Shown: positions 8,056 to 17,292, counted from the stretch's first letter. The stretch: 64,000 bases of DNA from Pseudomonas palleroniana (GCF_003031675.1 NZ_PYWX01000053.1:267629-331628); one strand, 5' to 3'. A program made the numbers and translations. The notes: generated by a model from the letters alone, not told the origin.

Positions 8056-9537
8056 ATGAGCAAAGAAGTACTGCTGGTTGTTGAGTCGGTATCCAATGAA
8101 AAGGGCGTACCGGCAAACGTGATTTTTGAAGCGCTGGAGCTGGCCCTGGCCACTGCGACCAAAAAGCGTTTTGAAGACGAAGTTGATCTGCGTGTGGAAA
8201 TCAACCGCCACACCGGTGCCTATGAGACTTTCCGTCGCTGGACGGTCGTCGAAGAGGCCGATCTTGATGATCCGGCCATCGAAACCTGGCCAAGCAAGGT
8301 TGCCGAAACGCATCCTGGTGCCAAGGTCGGTGATGTCGTCGAAGAAAAGATCGAATCGATCGAATTCGGCCGTATTGCTGCACAGACCGCCAAGCAGGTC
8401 ATCGTGCAGAAGGTTCGCGAAGCCGAGCGCGCTCAAGTCGTTGACGCTTATCGCGAGCGCCTGGGTGAAATCATCTCCGGCACCGTGAAAAAAGTGACTC
8501 GTGACAACGTGATCGTTGACCTGGGCAACAACGCCGAAGCGTTGCTGGCTCGCGAAGACATCATCTCTCGCGAAACCTTCCGTGTCGGCGTGCGTCTGCG
8601 TGCGCTGCTCAAGGAAATCCGCACCGAGAACCGCGGCCCTCAGTTGATCTTGTCGCGTACCGCGCCAGAAATGCTGATCGAGCTGTTCCGTATCGAAGTG
8701 CCGGAAATTGCCGAAGGCCTGATCGAAGTCATGGCTGCGTCCCGAGACCCGGGTTCGCGCGCCAAGATCGCGGTCCGTTCCAAGGACAAACGCATCGATC
8801 CGCAAGGCGCTTGCATTGGTATGCGCGGTTCGCGTGTCCAGGCAGTGTCGGGCGAATTGGGCGGTGAGCGTGTGGATATCGTTCTGTGGGACGATAACCC
8901 GGCGCAGTTCGTGATCAATGCCATGTCGCCGGCTGAAGTGGCGGCAATTATCGTTGACGAAGATGCCCATGCAATGGACATCGCTGTTGGCGCAGACAAT
9001 CTGGCTCAGGCCATTGGTCGTGGTGGTCAGAACGTGCGTCTGGCGAGCCAACTGACCGGTTGGACCCTGAACGTGATGACCGAATCGGACATCCAGGCTA
9101 AGCAGCAAGCTGAAACCGGTGACATCCTGCGCAACTTCATCGAAGAGCTTGAAGTCGATGAAGAACTGGCTCAGGTGCTGGTAGATGAAGGTTTCACCAG
9201 CCTGGAAGAGATTGCCTACGTACCGTTGGAAGAAATGCTCAACATCGACGGCTTTGACGAGGACATCGTCAACGAGCTTCGCGCTCGGGCCAAGGATCGT
9301 TTGTTGACTAAAGCCATCGCTACTGAGGAAAAGCTGGCAGACGCCCATCCGGCCGAAGACCTGCTCTCGCTTGAGGGTATGGACAAGGATTTGGCGATGG
9401 AACTGGCGGTGCGCGGCGTAATTACCCGCGAAGACCTGGCCGAGCAGTCTATTGACGATCTGCTCGACATCGACGGCATTGACGATGATCGTGCCGGCAA
9501 GTTGATCATGGCCGCCCGAGCCCATTGGTTCGAGTAA
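8056..9537 (+). CDS. nusA: Transcription termination/antitermination factor NusA
   Basis: 493 residues. Binds RNA polymerase and nascent RNA, modulating pausing, termination and rRNA antitermination. N-terminal RNAP-binding domain (1–130), S1 domain (about 135–200, GTVKKVTRDNVIVDLGNNAE), and two KH domains (IGMRGSRVQAV and IGRGGQNVRLAS). Two acidic helix-hairpin-helix repeats at the C-terminus are as in E. coli. Start is ATG 8056 (MSKEVLLVVESVSNEKG); an upstream in-frame TTG at 8035 is not needed. It lies 47 bp after rimP and 26 bp before infB. Confidence 0.96.
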   Translation: MSKEVLLVVESVSNEKGVPANVIFEALELALATATKKRFEDEVDLRVEINRHTGAYETFRRWTVVEEADLDDPAIETWPSKVAETHPGAKVGDVVEEKIESIEFGRIAAQTAKQVIVQKVREAERAQVVDAYRERLGEIISGTVKKVTRDNVIVDLGNNAEALLAREDIISRETFRVGVRLRALLKEIRTENRGPQLILSRTAPEMLIELFRIEVPEIAEGLIEVMAASRDPGSRAKIAVRSKDKRIDPQGACIGMRGSRVQAVSGELGGERVDIVLWDDNPAQFVINAMSPAEVAAIIVDEDAHAMDIAVGADNLAQAIGRGGQNVRLASQLTGWTLNVMTESDIQAKQQAETGDILRNFIEELEVDEELAQVLVDEGFTSLEEIAYVPLEEMLNIDGFDEDIVNELRARAKDRLLTKAIATEEKLADAHPAEDLLSLEGMDKDLAMELAVRGVITREDLAEQSIDDLLDIDGIDDDRAGKLIMAARAHWFE

Positions 9538-9563
9538 TAGGCGCGGCCTGAGGAGAGAAGTGC

Positions 9564-12083
9564 ATGACGCAAGTCACGGTGAAACAACTGGCCGATGAGG
9601 TCAAAACACCGGTAGAGCGCCTGTTGCAGCAGATGCGTGAGGCAGGTCTGCCGCACACCGCCGCCGATGAAGGTGTGAGCGACAGTGAGAAGCAGTCTTT
9701 GCTGACTCACTTGAAGAGCAGCCACAAGGCGAAAGTGGAAGAACCGCGCAAGATTACATTGCAGCGCAAAACCACCAGCACCTTGCGTGTTGCTGGTAGC
9801 AAAAGCATCAGCGTTGAAGTACGCAAGAAGAAAGTCTTCGTACAGCGCAGCCCGGAAGAAATCGAAGCCGAGCGCAAACGCGAGCTGGAAGAACGTCGCG
9901 CAGTAGAAAATGCTGCTCGCCAGAAGGCTGAAGAAGAAGCCAAGCGTCGCGCCGAAGAAGAAGCGCGTCGCCAGCCTGCGGCTGTGCAACCTGCTGCCGA
10001 AGCGGTTGCCGCACCTAGCGCGCCTGTTGAGGCTGTACGTGAGACCGCTCCGGTTGCCGCTGCACCTGCGCCTGCAGCAGAGCGCAAGCGTGACGAACCT
10101 CGTCGTCCGGACAAGCCACGTGCCGACGATAACAATCGTCGCGGTGGCGGCGGCGATGGTGAGCGTAAAAATGCTCCACATCGCGCTTCGGTCAAAGAGA
10201 AAGCACCTGCTCCACGCGTTGCCCCGCGCACCACTGACGAAGAAAGCGATGGCTTCCGTCGTGGTGGCCGCGGCAAGGCCAAGCTGAAGAAACGCAACGC
10301 CCACGGTTTCCAGAGCCCAACCGGTCCTGTCGTGCGTGAAGTGAAGATCGGCGAGACCATCACTGTGGGCGATCTCGCCCAGCAGATGTCGGTCAAGGCT
10401 GCTGAAATCATCAAGTTCATGTTCAAGCTGGGTACTCCGGCCACCATCAACCAGGTACTGGATCAGGAAACTGCCCAGCTGGTTGCTGAAGAGCTGGGCC
10501 ACAAAGTGACCCTGGTCAGCGACACTGCCCTGGAAGATTCCCTGGCCGAGTCCCTGAAGTTTGAAGGTGAGGCGGTTTCCCGTGCGCCGGTTGTGACCGT
10601 AATGGGCCACGTTGACCACGGTAAGACTTCCCTGCTCGACTACATCCGTCGTGCCAAGGTGGCTGCTGGCGAAGCCGGCGGTATCACCCAGCACATCGGT
10701 GCGTACCACGTTGAAACCGACCGTGGCATGGTGACCTTCCTCGACACCCCTGGTCACGCCGCGTTTACCGCGATGCGTGCCCGTGGTGCCAAGGCGACCG
10801 ACATCGTGATCCTGGTGGTTGCAGCCGATGACGGCGTGATGCCACAAACCATCGAGGCTGTTCAGCACGCTCAGGCGGCTGGCGTGCCACTGGTGGTTGC
10901 CGTGAACAAAATCGACAAGCCGGGCGCTGATCTCGATCGCATCCGTAGCGAACTGTCGGTTCACGGCGTGACGTCCGAAGAGTGGGGTGGCGACACTCCA
11001 TTCGTACCAGTCTCCGCGAAGATGGGTACTGGCGTTGACGAACTGCTCGAGGCCGTTCTGTTGCAAGCCGAGGTTCTGGAACTGACCGCTACGCCTTCGG
11101 CCCCGGGCCGTGGTGTGGTGGTTGAATCGCGCCTCGACAAGGGCCGTGGCCCGGTTGCCACCGTTCTGGTTCAAGACGGTACCCTGCGCCAAGGCGACAT
11201 GGTGCTGGTCGGTTCGAACTACGGCCGTGTACGTGCCATGCTCGACGAGAACGGCAAGCCAATCAAGGAAGCCGGCCCGGCTATCCCGGTCGAAATCCTC
11301 GGCTTGGACGGTACTCCGGACGCTGGCGACGAGATGAGCGTGGTTGCCGACGAGAAGAAAGCCCGTGAAGTGGCTCTGTTCCGTCAAGGCAAGTTCCGCG
11401 AAGTCAAACTGGCTCGCGCTCACGCCGGCAAGCTCGAAAACATCTTCGAGAACATGGGCCAGGAAGAGAAGAAGACGCTTAACATCGTCCTCAAGTCTGA
11501 CGTACGTGGTTCCCTCGAAGCGTTGAACGGCGCCTTGAACGGCCTGGGTAACGACGAAGTGCAAGTGCGTGTTGTTGGTGGCGGTGTCGGTGGTATCACC
11601 GAGTCCGACGCCAACCTGGCACTGGCTTCCAACGCTGTACTGTTCGGCTTCAACGTGCGTGCCGATGCCGGCGCTCGCAAGATCGTCGAGCAGGAAGGCC
11701 TGGACATGCGTTACTACAACGTCATCTACGACATCATCGAAGACGTCAAGAAAGCCCTCACCGGCATGCTTGGCAGTGACGTCCGGGAGAACATCCTGGG
11801 TATCGCCGAAGTGCGTGATGTGTTCCGCTCGCCTAAATTCGGCGCGGTCGCTGGCTGCATGGTTGTCGAAGGCACCGTATACCGTAACCGTCCGATCCGT
11901 GTACTGCGTGAAGACATCGTTATCTTCGAAGGCGAGCTGGAATCCCTGCGCCGCTTCAAGGATGACGCTTCCGAAGTACGTGCCGGCATGGAGTGCGGTA
12001 TCGGCGTCAAGAGCTACAACGACGTCAAGGTTGGCGACAAGATCGAAGTCTTCGAGAAGGTTCAGGTTGCTCGCAGCCTCTAA
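9564..12083 (+). CDS. infB: Translation initiation factor IF-2
   Basis: 839 residues. GTPase that delivers initiator tRNA to the 30S subunit and promotes 70S joining. IF2_N domain at the start (MTQVTVKQLADEVKTPVERL), then a long charged linker rich in Glu/Arg/Ala (about 80–250), and a second IF2_N-type segment. The G domain has GHVDHGKTSLLDYIR, DTPGHAAF and NKIDKPGAD, followed by domains II, III and the tRNA-binding domain IV. GAGGAGAG lies upstream of ATG 9564. Initiator tRNA-fMet is encoded in the same region. Confidence 0.97.
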   Translation: MTQVTVKQLADEVKTPVERLLQQMREAGLPHTAADEGVSDSEKQSLLTHLKSSHKAKVEEPRKITLQRKTTSTLRVAGSKSISVEVRKKKVFVQRSPEEIEAERKRELEERRAVENAARQKAEEEAKRRAEEEARRQPAAVQPAAEAVAAPSAPVEAVRETAPVAAAPAPAAERKRDEPRRPDKPRADDNNRRGGGGDGERKNAPHRASVKEKAPAPRVAPRTTDEESDGFRRGGRGKAKLKKRNAHGFQSPTGPVVREVKIGETITVGDLAQQMSVKAAEIIKFMFKLGTPATINQVLDQETAQLVAEELGHKVTLVSDTALEDSLAESLKFEGEAVSRAPVVTVMGHVDHGKTSLLDYIRRAKVAAGEAGGITQHIGAYHVETDRGMVTFLDTPGHAAFTAMRARGAKATDIVILVVAADDGVMPQTIEAVQHAQAAGVPLVVAVNKIDKPGADLDRIRSELSVHGVTSEEWGGDTPFVPVSAKMGTGVDELLEAVLLQAEVLELTATPSAPGRGVVVESRLDKGRGPVATVLVQDGTLRQGDMVLVGSNYGRVRAMLDENGKPIKEAGPAIPVEILGLDGTPDAGDEMSVVADEKKAREVALFRQGKFREVKLARAHAGKLENIFENMGQEEKKTLNIVLKSDVRGSLEALNGALNGLGNDEVQVRVVGGGVGGITESDANLALASNAVLFGFNVRADAGARKIVEQEGLDMRYYNVIYDIIEDVKKALTGMLGSDVRENILGIAEVRDVFRSPKFGAVAGCMVVEGTVYRNRPIRVLREDIVIFEGELESLRRFKDDASEVRAGMECGIGVKSYNDVKVGDKIEVFEKVQVARSL

Positions 12084-12154
12084 CTCGCGCACTTCAGGAG
12101 CCACGCAGCGTGTGGGCATGCAGATGCCCAACACCGCGTACGGACTCTAAACGC

Positions 12155-12189
12155 AACGCCCGGTCTGGCTTTTGTCAGGCCGGGCGTTT
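12155..12189 (+). terminator. Intrinsic terminator-like hairpin between infB and rbfA
   Basis: The stem AACGCCCGG/CCGGGCGTT is extended by four further pairs (one G·U), with TTT directly after. It may partly uncouple rbfA-truB from infB. Confidence 0.7.
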
Positions 12190-12242
12190 GCCGCTTTCAG
12201 ACCCCACGGGTTTCACCGTGTGGCAGTAACAGGTAACAAGAC

Positions 12243-12638
12243 ATGGCAAAAGAATACAGCCGTACCCAGCGTATCGGCGATCAGATGCAGCGCGAGCTGG
12301 CCCAACTGATCCGTCGCGAAGTCAAAGACCCACGCGTTGGCCTGGTTACCATCACCGCAGTTGAAGTGAGCCGTGACGTCGGGCACGCCAAGATCTTCAT
12401 CACCGTGATGGGCCAGGACAGCAGCGAAGAAATTGCGCAAAGCATCAAGGTGCTCAACTCCGCCGCAGGGTTCCTGCGCATGCAGTTGGCCCGCGAAATG
12501 AAGCTGCGCAGCGTTCCTCAGTTGCACTTCCACTACGACGAAAGCGTCGTGCGTGGTGCGCACCTGTCGGCCCTGATCGAGCGCGCCGTGGCTGAAGACA
12601 GCCAGCATTCGTCCACACCTGAAGACGCCAAGGAGTAA
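12243..12638 (+). CDS. rbfA: 30S ribosome-binding factor RbfA
   Basis: 131 residues, type-II KH fold. Needed for 16S 5'-end maturation and cold adaptation. Recognisable family features are the N-terminal TQRIGDQMQRELAQLIRREV, the segment DPRVGLVTITAVEVSRDVGHAKIF and the C-terminal helix region LHFHYDESVVRGAHLSALIE. ATG 12243 follows AGGTAAC and lies between infB and truB as usual; only 4 bp separate it from truB. Confidence 0.95.
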   Translation: MAKEYSRTQRIGDQMQRELAQLIRREVKDPRVGLVTITAVEVSRDVGHAKIFITVMGQDSSEEIAQSIKVLNSAAGFLRMQLAREMKLRSVPQLHFHYDESVVRGAHLSALIERAVAEDSQHSSTPEDAKE

Positions 12639-12642
12639 GCGG

Positions 12643-13560
12643 GTGGCTCAGGTCAAACGTATCCGTCGCAACGTCAGCGGCATCATTCTGCTCGACAAGC
12701 CCATTGGCTTTACTTCCAATGCCGCGTTGCAGAAGGTCCGCTGGCTGCTCAACGCCGAGAAGGCCGGGCACACCGGCAGCCTCGATCCCCTGGCCACCGG
12801 CGTGCTGCCGTTGTGCTTTGGCGAGGCCACCAAGTTCTCGCAATACTTGCTCGACTCCGACAAGGGTTACGAAACCCTGATGCAACTGGGCAAGACCACC
12901 ACCACGGCCGATGCCGAAGGTGATGTCTTGCAGGTTCGTGACGTGACCGTTGGTCGTGCTGATATCGAGGCCGCTTTACCCGCTTTTCGTGGGGAAATCA
13001 GTCAGATACCGCCGATGTACTCGGCGCTCAAGCGTGATGGGCAGCCTCTTTACAAGTTGGCACGTGCCGGTGAAGTAGTGGAGCGCGAACCGCGTTCTGT
13101 TACTATTAGCCGCTTGGAATTGCTCGCCTGCGAAGGCGATACCGCTCGTTTGGCGGTGGACTGCAGCAAAGGCACCTATATCCGTACCCTGGTGGAAGAT
13201 ATCGGTGAAAAGCTCGGTTGCGGCGCGTACGTTGCAGAACTGCGACGCACGCAGGCCGGACCTTTCAGCCTGGCGCAGACCGTAACGCTGGAAGAGTTGG
13301 AAGCCGTACACGCCGAAGGCGGCAACGAAGCGGTTGATCGCTTCCTCATGCCATCGGACAGCGGTTTGCAGGATTGGCCATTGCTGCACTTTTCGGAGCA
13401 CAGCGCGTTCTACTGGCTCAACGGCCAGCCGGTACGTGCCCCGGACGCTCCGAAGTTCGGTATGGTGCGGGTACAGGATCATAACGGTCGCTTCATCGGT
13501 ATCGGTGAAGTGAGCGAAGACGGGCGCATCGCGCCACGTCGACTGATTCGGTCAGAATGA
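12643..13560 (+). CDS. truB: tRNA pseudouridine-55 synthase TruB
   Basis: 305 residues. Makes pseudouridine 55 in the T-loop of tRNAs and acts as a tRNA chaperone. Catalytic aspartate in GHTGSLDPLATGVLPLCFG (near 48), preceded by LLDKPIGFTSN. Conserved GYETLMQLGKTTTTADAEG, the YSALKRDGQPLYKLARAG segment, and KGTYIRTLVEDIGEKLG. The C-terminal PUA-like region is short. GTG start 4 bp after rbfA with AAGGAG overlapping the rbfA stop, so translation is probably coupled. Confidence 0.96.
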   Translation: MAQVKRIRRNVSGIILLDKPIGFTSNAALQKVRWLLNAEKAGHTGSLDPLATGVLPLCFGEATKFSQYLLDSDKGYETLMQLGKTTTTADAEGDVLQVRDVTVGRADIEAALPAFRGEISQIPPMYSALKRDGQPLYKLARAGEVVEREPRSVTISRLELLACEGDTARLAVDCSKGTYIRTLVEDIGEKLGCGAYVAELRRTQAGPFSLAQTVTLEELEAVHAEGGNEAVDRFLMPSDSGLQDWPLLHFSEHSAFYWLNGQPVRAPDAPKFGMVRVQDHNGRFIGIGEVSEDGRIAPRRLIRSE

Positions 13561-13610
13561 CCGGACGAGGGTGGCTGTTAACAGGCACGGTCACTTCTCA
13601 TTTTTAGATA

Positions 13611-13626
13611 CAGGGATTTGTCCCTG
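13611..13626 (+). promoter_or_regulatory. Hairpin in the rpsO leader (candidate S15 autoregulatory element)
   Basis: CAGGGA/TCCCTG with a TTTG loop lies about 50 bp before rpsO, in a 116-bp leader. S15 represses its own mRNA through leader structure in several bacteria; whether this hairpin takes part is inference. Confidence 0.35.
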
Positions 13627-13676
13627 GCCTGTTGAAACTGCCCTTTGGGTGGTTTCCTGAAAAAAAGGATTGCCTC

Positions 13677-13946
13677 ATGGCTCTCGACGTTCAAGAAAAA
13701 GCACAAATCGTAGCTGACTATCAGCAAGCTGTTGGTGACACTGGTTCGCCAGAAGTGCAAGTTGCACTGCTGACCCACAACATCAACAAGCTGCAAGGTC
13801 ACTTCAAGGCCAACGGTAAAGATCACCACTCCCGTCGTGGTCTGATCCGCATGGTAAACCAGCGCCGTAAGCTGCTGGACTACCTGAAAGGCAAGGATCT
13901 GGGTCGTTATCAGACTCTGATCGGTCGCCTGGGTCTGCGTCGCTAA
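13677..13946 (+). CDS. rpsO: 30S ribosomal protein S15
   Basis: 89 residues, the exact standard length. S15 binds the 16S central domain early in 30S assembly. Start ATG 13677 (MALDVQEKAQIVADYQQ) follows AAAAAAAGGAT; the open frame upstream belongs to the leader. The family core is intact: GDTGSPEVQVALLTHNINKL, then the basic loop DHHSRRGLIRMVNQRRKLLD and the end RYQTLIGRLGLRR. It precedes pnp, as in E. coli, where both are cotranscribed. Confidence 0.97.
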   Translation: MALDVQEKAQIVADYQQAVGDTGSPEVQVALLTHNINKLQGHFKANGKDHHSRRGLIRMVNQRRKLLDYLKGKDLGRYQTLIGRLGLRR

Positions 13947-13984
13947 TCAGCGATTGCGCTAGAGGTTGGTTGTCTGCCGTGTGT

Positions 13985-14001
13985 CAGTGGGATTCCCGCT
14001 G
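13985..14001 (+). promoter_or_regulatory. Hairpin in the rpsO–pnp spacer (candidate processing site)
   Basis: CAGTGGG/CCCGCTG (one G·U) with an ATT loop in the 195-bp spacer. In E. coli the spacer upstream of pnp carries an RNase III site used for PNPase autocontrol. The parallel here is positional only. Confidence 0.3.
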
Positions 14002-14141
14002 GCCCATGGCAGGCTCCCAGCCTCAAGTTTTATCTGGATACACGTTTTACCCTGGACTAGAGTCGGGCCGATTCCCGGCATTGCCCAAGAATTTCGCAAG
14101 AAGACCCGTTCCCCCAAGAGCCACAAAGAAGGTAGGACACC

Positions 14142-16247
14142 GTGAACCCGGTTATCAAAAAATTCCAGTTCGGTCAGTCGACCGTTACCCTCGAGACAGG
14201 CCGTATCGCCCGTCAAGCCTCCGGCGCAGTGCTGGTTACCGTTGACGACGACGTCACCGTATTGGTGACCGTTGTAGGTGCCAAGACCGCTGACCCGAGC
14301 AAAGGCTTTTTCCCTCTGTCCGTTCACTACCAGGAAAAGACTTACGCTGCCGGTAAGATTCCTGGCGGTTTCTTCAAGCGTGAAGGCCGTCCTTCCGAGA
14401 AAGAAACCCTGACTTCCCGACTGATCGACCGTCCGATTCGTCCGCTGTTCCCAGAAGGCTTCATGAACGAAGTGCAGGTTGTCTGCACCGTCGTTTCCAC
14501 CAGCAAGAAGACCGATCCGGACATCGCTGCGATGATCGGTACCTCGGCGGCCCTGGCCATCTCCGGCATTCCTTTCGATGGTCCGATCGGCGCTGCTCGC
14601 GTTGCATTCCACGAAAGCACCGGCTACCTGCTGAACCCGACTTACGAACAACTGAAAGCTTCGAGCCTGGACATGGTCGTTGCCGGTACTTCGGAAGCCG
14701 TGTTGATGGTTGAATCGGAAGCCAAAGAGCTGACCGAAGACCAGATGCTGGGCGCTGTACTGTTTGCCCACGACGAGTTCCAGGCTGTCATCAAGGCCGT
14801 CACCGAGCTGGCTGCCGAAGCTGCCAAGCCAACCTGGACCTGGGCTCCACAGGCTGAAGCGACTGAACTGCTGAGCGCTATCCGCTCCGAGTTCGGTGCT
14901 GCGATCTCCGATGCCTACACCATCACCGTCAAGGCCGACCGTTACGCTCGCCTGGGCGAACTGAAGGACCAGGTTGTGGCCAAGCTGTCCGGTGAAGAAG
15001 GCCAGCCTTCCGCCAGCGACGTCAAAGCTGCATTCGGTGAAATCGAATACCGTACCGTTCGCGAAAACATCGTTAACGGCAAGCCACGTATCGACGGCCG
15101 TGACACTCGCACCGTACGTCCGCTGAACATCGAAGTCGGCGTTCTGCCTAAAACCCACGGTTCGGCTCTGTTCACCCGTGGTGAAACCCAGGCCCTGGTA
15201 GTCGCGACTCTGGGTACTGCCCGTGACGCACAGCTGCTGGACACCCTGGAAGGCGAGAAAAAAGACCCGTTCATGCTGCACTACAACTTCCCTCCGTTCT
15301 CGGTGGGCGAGTGCGGTCGCATGGGTGGTGCTGGTCGTCGCGAAATCGGTCACGGCCGCCTGGCGCGCCGTTCGGTTCAGGCCATGCTGCCTGCTGCTGA
15401 CGTGTTCCCGTACACCATCCGTGTTGTGTCGGAAATCACTGAATCCAACGGTTCCAGCTCGATGGCTTCCGTTTGCGGTGCTTCCCTGGCATTGATGGAC
15501 GCTGGTGTGCCGATGAAGGCGCCGGTTGCCGGTATCGCCATGGGCCTGGTCAAAGAAGGCGAGAAGTTCGCCATCCTGACCGACATCCTGGGTGACGAAG
15601 ACCACCTGGGCGACATGGACTTCAAAGTAGCCGGTACCGCCAAAGGTGTGACCGCGTTGCAGATGGACATCAAGATCAAAGGCATCACCGAAGAGATCAT
15701 GGAAATCGCCCTGGGCCAAGCCCTGGAAGCGCGCCTGAATATCCTCGGCCAGATGAACCAGATCATTGGTCAGTCGCGTACCGAACTGTCGGAAAACGCT
15801 CCGACCATGATCGCGATGAAAATCGACACCGACAAAATCCGTGATGTCATCGGTAAAGGCGGCGCGACTATTCGTGCGATCTGTGAAGAAACCAAGGCTT
15901 CGATCGACATCGAAGACGACGGCTCGATCAAGATCTTCGGCGAAACCAAGGAAGCGGCTGAAGCTGCACGTCAGCGCGTTCTGGGCATCACCGCCGAGGC
16001 CGAGATCGGCAAGATCTACGTCGGTAAAGTTGAGCGCATCGTCGACTTCGGCGCATTCGTCAACATCCTGCCGGGCAAAGACGGTCTGGTACACATCTCC
16101 ATGCTGAGCGATGCTCGTGTCGAGAAAGTGACCGACATTCTGAAAGAAGGCCAGGAAGTGGAAGTGCTGGTACTGGACGTGGACAACCGCGGCCGTATCA
16201 AGCTGTCCATCAAGGACGTAGCAGCAGCCAAGGCGTCGGGCGTTTAA
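14142..16247 (+). CDS. pnp: Polyribonucleotide nucleotidyltransferase (PNPase)
   Basis: 701 residues. Phosphorolytic 3'-5' exoribonuclease and RNA-degradosome component. Two RNase PH-like domains (about 1–225 and 305–540) are separated by a helical linker. The second core holds GGAGRREIGHGRLARRSV and ITESNGSSSMASVCG. KH domain (IRDVIGKGGATIRAI, near 560) and S1 domain (GKIYVGKVERIVDFGAFVNI, near 620) follow. The start is GTG (V/M-N-P-V-I-K-K-F), preceded by AGGTAGGA. A strong terminator follows 24 bp after the stop. Confidence 0.97.
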   Translation: MNPVIKKFQFGQSTVTLETGRIARQASGAVLVTVDDDVTVLVTVVGAKTADPSKGFFPLSVHYQEKTYAAGKIPGGFFKREGRPSEKETLTSRLIDRPIRPLFPEGFMNEVQVVCTVVSTSKKTDPDIAAMIGTSAALAISGIPFDGPIGAARVAFHESTGYLLNPTYEQLKASSLDMVVAGTSEAVLMVESEAKELTEDQMLGAVLFAHDEFQAVIKAVTELAAEAAKPTWTWAPQAEATELLSAIRSEFGAAISDAYTITVKADRYARLGELKDQVVAKLSGEEGQPSASDVKAAFGEIEYRTVRENIVNGKPRIDGRDTRTVRPLNIEVGVLPKTHGSALFTRGETQALVVATLGTARDAQLLDTLEGEKKDPFMLHYNFPPFSVGECGRMGGAGRREIGHGRLARRSVQAMLPAADVFPYTIRVVSEITESNGSSSMASVCGASLALMDAGVPMKAPVAGIAMGLVKEGEKFAILTDILGDEDHLGDMDFKVAGTAKGVTALQMDIKIKGITEEIMEIALGQALEARLNILGQMNQIIGQSRTELSENAPTMIAMKIDTDKIRDVIGKGGATIRAICEETKASIDIEDDGSIKIFGETKEAAEAARQRVLGITAEAEIGKIYVGKVERIVDFGAFVNILPGKDGLVHISMLSDARVEKVTDILKEGQEVEVLVLDVDNRGRIKLSIKDVAAAKASGV

Positions 16248-16271
16248 CCACCCAGCCTTAGCGCTAAGCTG

Positions 16272-16300
16272 AAAAAAGGACTCTCAGGAGTCCTTTTTTT
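16272..16300 (+). terminator. Strong intrinsic terminator after pnp
   Basis: 12-bp perfect stem AAAAAAGGACTC/GAGTCCTTTTTT with a TCAG loop and a T run. Ends the truB/rpsO/pnp transcription. Confidence 0.92.
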
Positions 16301-16352
16301 ATGCGCGTGGGAAAAGGTCAGGAAATCAGGCGCTTAGTAAATCCTGAAACCC

Positions 16353-16392
16353 GCAACTTGCATGCAGGCCTGAGTGACTTCATGCAAGTTGC
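16353..16392. promoter_or_regulatory. Perfect 12-bp inverted repeat upstream of a sigma-54-type promoter
   Basis: GCAACTTGCATG (16353–16364) and CATGCAAGTTGC (16381–16392) form a perfect inverted repeat with a 16-bp spacer. It lies 67–106 bp upstream of the -24 element at 16461. This is the size and position expected of an upstream activating site for a sigma-54 enhancer-binding protein. The cognate regulator is unknown. Confidence 0.6.
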
Positions 16393-16458
16393 ACGATTTC
16401 GAAAAAATCCTGATTTCATAAGTTATTGTTTTATAAAGAATTAATCTGGAATCAAGAA

Positions 16459-16475
16459 TTGGCATACTGCCTGCA
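16459..16475 (+). promoter_or_regulatory. Sigma-54 (-24/-12) promoter of the BON-domain gene
   Basis: TTGGCATACTGCCTGCA has the invariant GG (16461–16462) and GC (16473–16474) exactly 10 bp apart. It matches the TGGCAC-N5-TTGC consensus at most positions. The coding start is 71 bp downstream. Confidence 0.65.
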
Positions 16476-16545
16476 ATATCCCTGTTAACACTGCAGCATC
16501 AAGGTCTATGCGCTGCAGACTTTCAATAAAACAGGAGTTACTCGT

Positions 16546-17145
16546 ATGAAGAAGTTCGCTCTCGCTACTGCTACCGCTCTGACCCTGGCCATGGGTGCTA
16601 ACGTAGCCTTTGCTCAGACTTCCCAAGCCCCTATGACTTTGGCGGCCGGTGAAATGACCAAGGCTAAAGAGTCTACTTCGGACACCTGGATCACCACCAA
16701 AGTGAAAGCTGATCTGCTGACCGAGAAAGGTATTCCTGGTTCGGATATCAAGGTTGAAACCAACAAAGGCGTGGTTTCCCTGTCCTCCGAAGTCGCTATC
16801 TCGGACTCGCAGAAAGCGACCGCTGTAGCCATTACCAAGAAAATCAAAGGTGTAACCGCTGTTTCTGCTGATGGCCTGCTGGCAGGCGGCGCAGTTAAAG
16901 CTGACAACATCGACAAAGCCAAGACCAGCACCTCGGATACCTGGATTACTACCAAAGTTAAATCCGACCTGGTTACCGAAAAAGGTATTCCTGGTACCGA
17001 CATCAAAGTCGAAACCAACCACGGCGTAGTATCGCTGTCGTCCACTGCCGCTCTGACCCAAGCGCAGAAAGAGACTGCAGTAGCGATTACCAAGAAAATC
17101 AAAGGCGTTAAATCTGTATCGGCTGATGGTCTTACCGTTCAGTAA
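16546..17145 (+). CDS. Secreted tandem BON-domain protein (OsmY-like)
   Basis: 199 residues. A Sec signal peptide MKKFALATATALTLAMGANVAFA is followed by two BON domains (about 42–109 and 124–197). The domains share most of their residues; TWITTKVKADLLTEKGIPGS in the first returns as TWITTKVKSDLVTEKGIPGT in the second, which points to internal duplication. BON domains bind phospholipid or envelope surfaces, and OsmY-type proteins act as periplasmic stress chaperones. The gene stands alone between terminators, with ACAGGAG 6 bases before ATG. The sigma-54 promoter and inverted repeat upstream suggest nitrogen, carbon or surface-signal control. Confidence 0.85.
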   Translation: MKKFALATATALTLAMGANVAFAQTSQAPMTLAAGEMTKAKESTSDTWITTKVKADLLTEKGIPGSDIKVETNKGVVSLSSEVAISDSQKATAVAITKKIKGVTAVSADGLLAGGAVKADNIDKAKTSTSDTWITTKVKSDLVTEKGIPGTDIKVETNHGVVSLSSTAALTQAQKETAVAITKKIKGVKSVSADGLTVQ

Positions 17146-17248
17146 CGCTTCATGAATCGTCTGAACTAGGCGGCGGCGGCGCGTGAGTTAGATATCCACT
17201 CAATGCACCTCCGAGGTTCATGCGACCGACCACACGGATGTGGTCATT

Positions 17249-17285
17249 ACAGGCCCCGGCACTTGTGTCGGGGCCTGTTCTATTT
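17249..17285. terminator. Terminator between the BON gene and the convergent AsmA-like gene
   Basis: 10-bp arms ACAGGCCCCG/CGGGGCCTGT, followed on the plus strand by TCTATTT. It lies between convergent stops and could serve both genes; the T-rich side favours the BON gene. Confidence 0.75.
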
Positions 17286-17292
17286 GGGCAGA

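Noticed and set aside
9216..12134. 972-codon minus-strand open frame over infB and the end of nusA
   Set aside because: Mirror of GC-rich codon bias opposite infB; no family motifs, and the plus-strand genes are certain.
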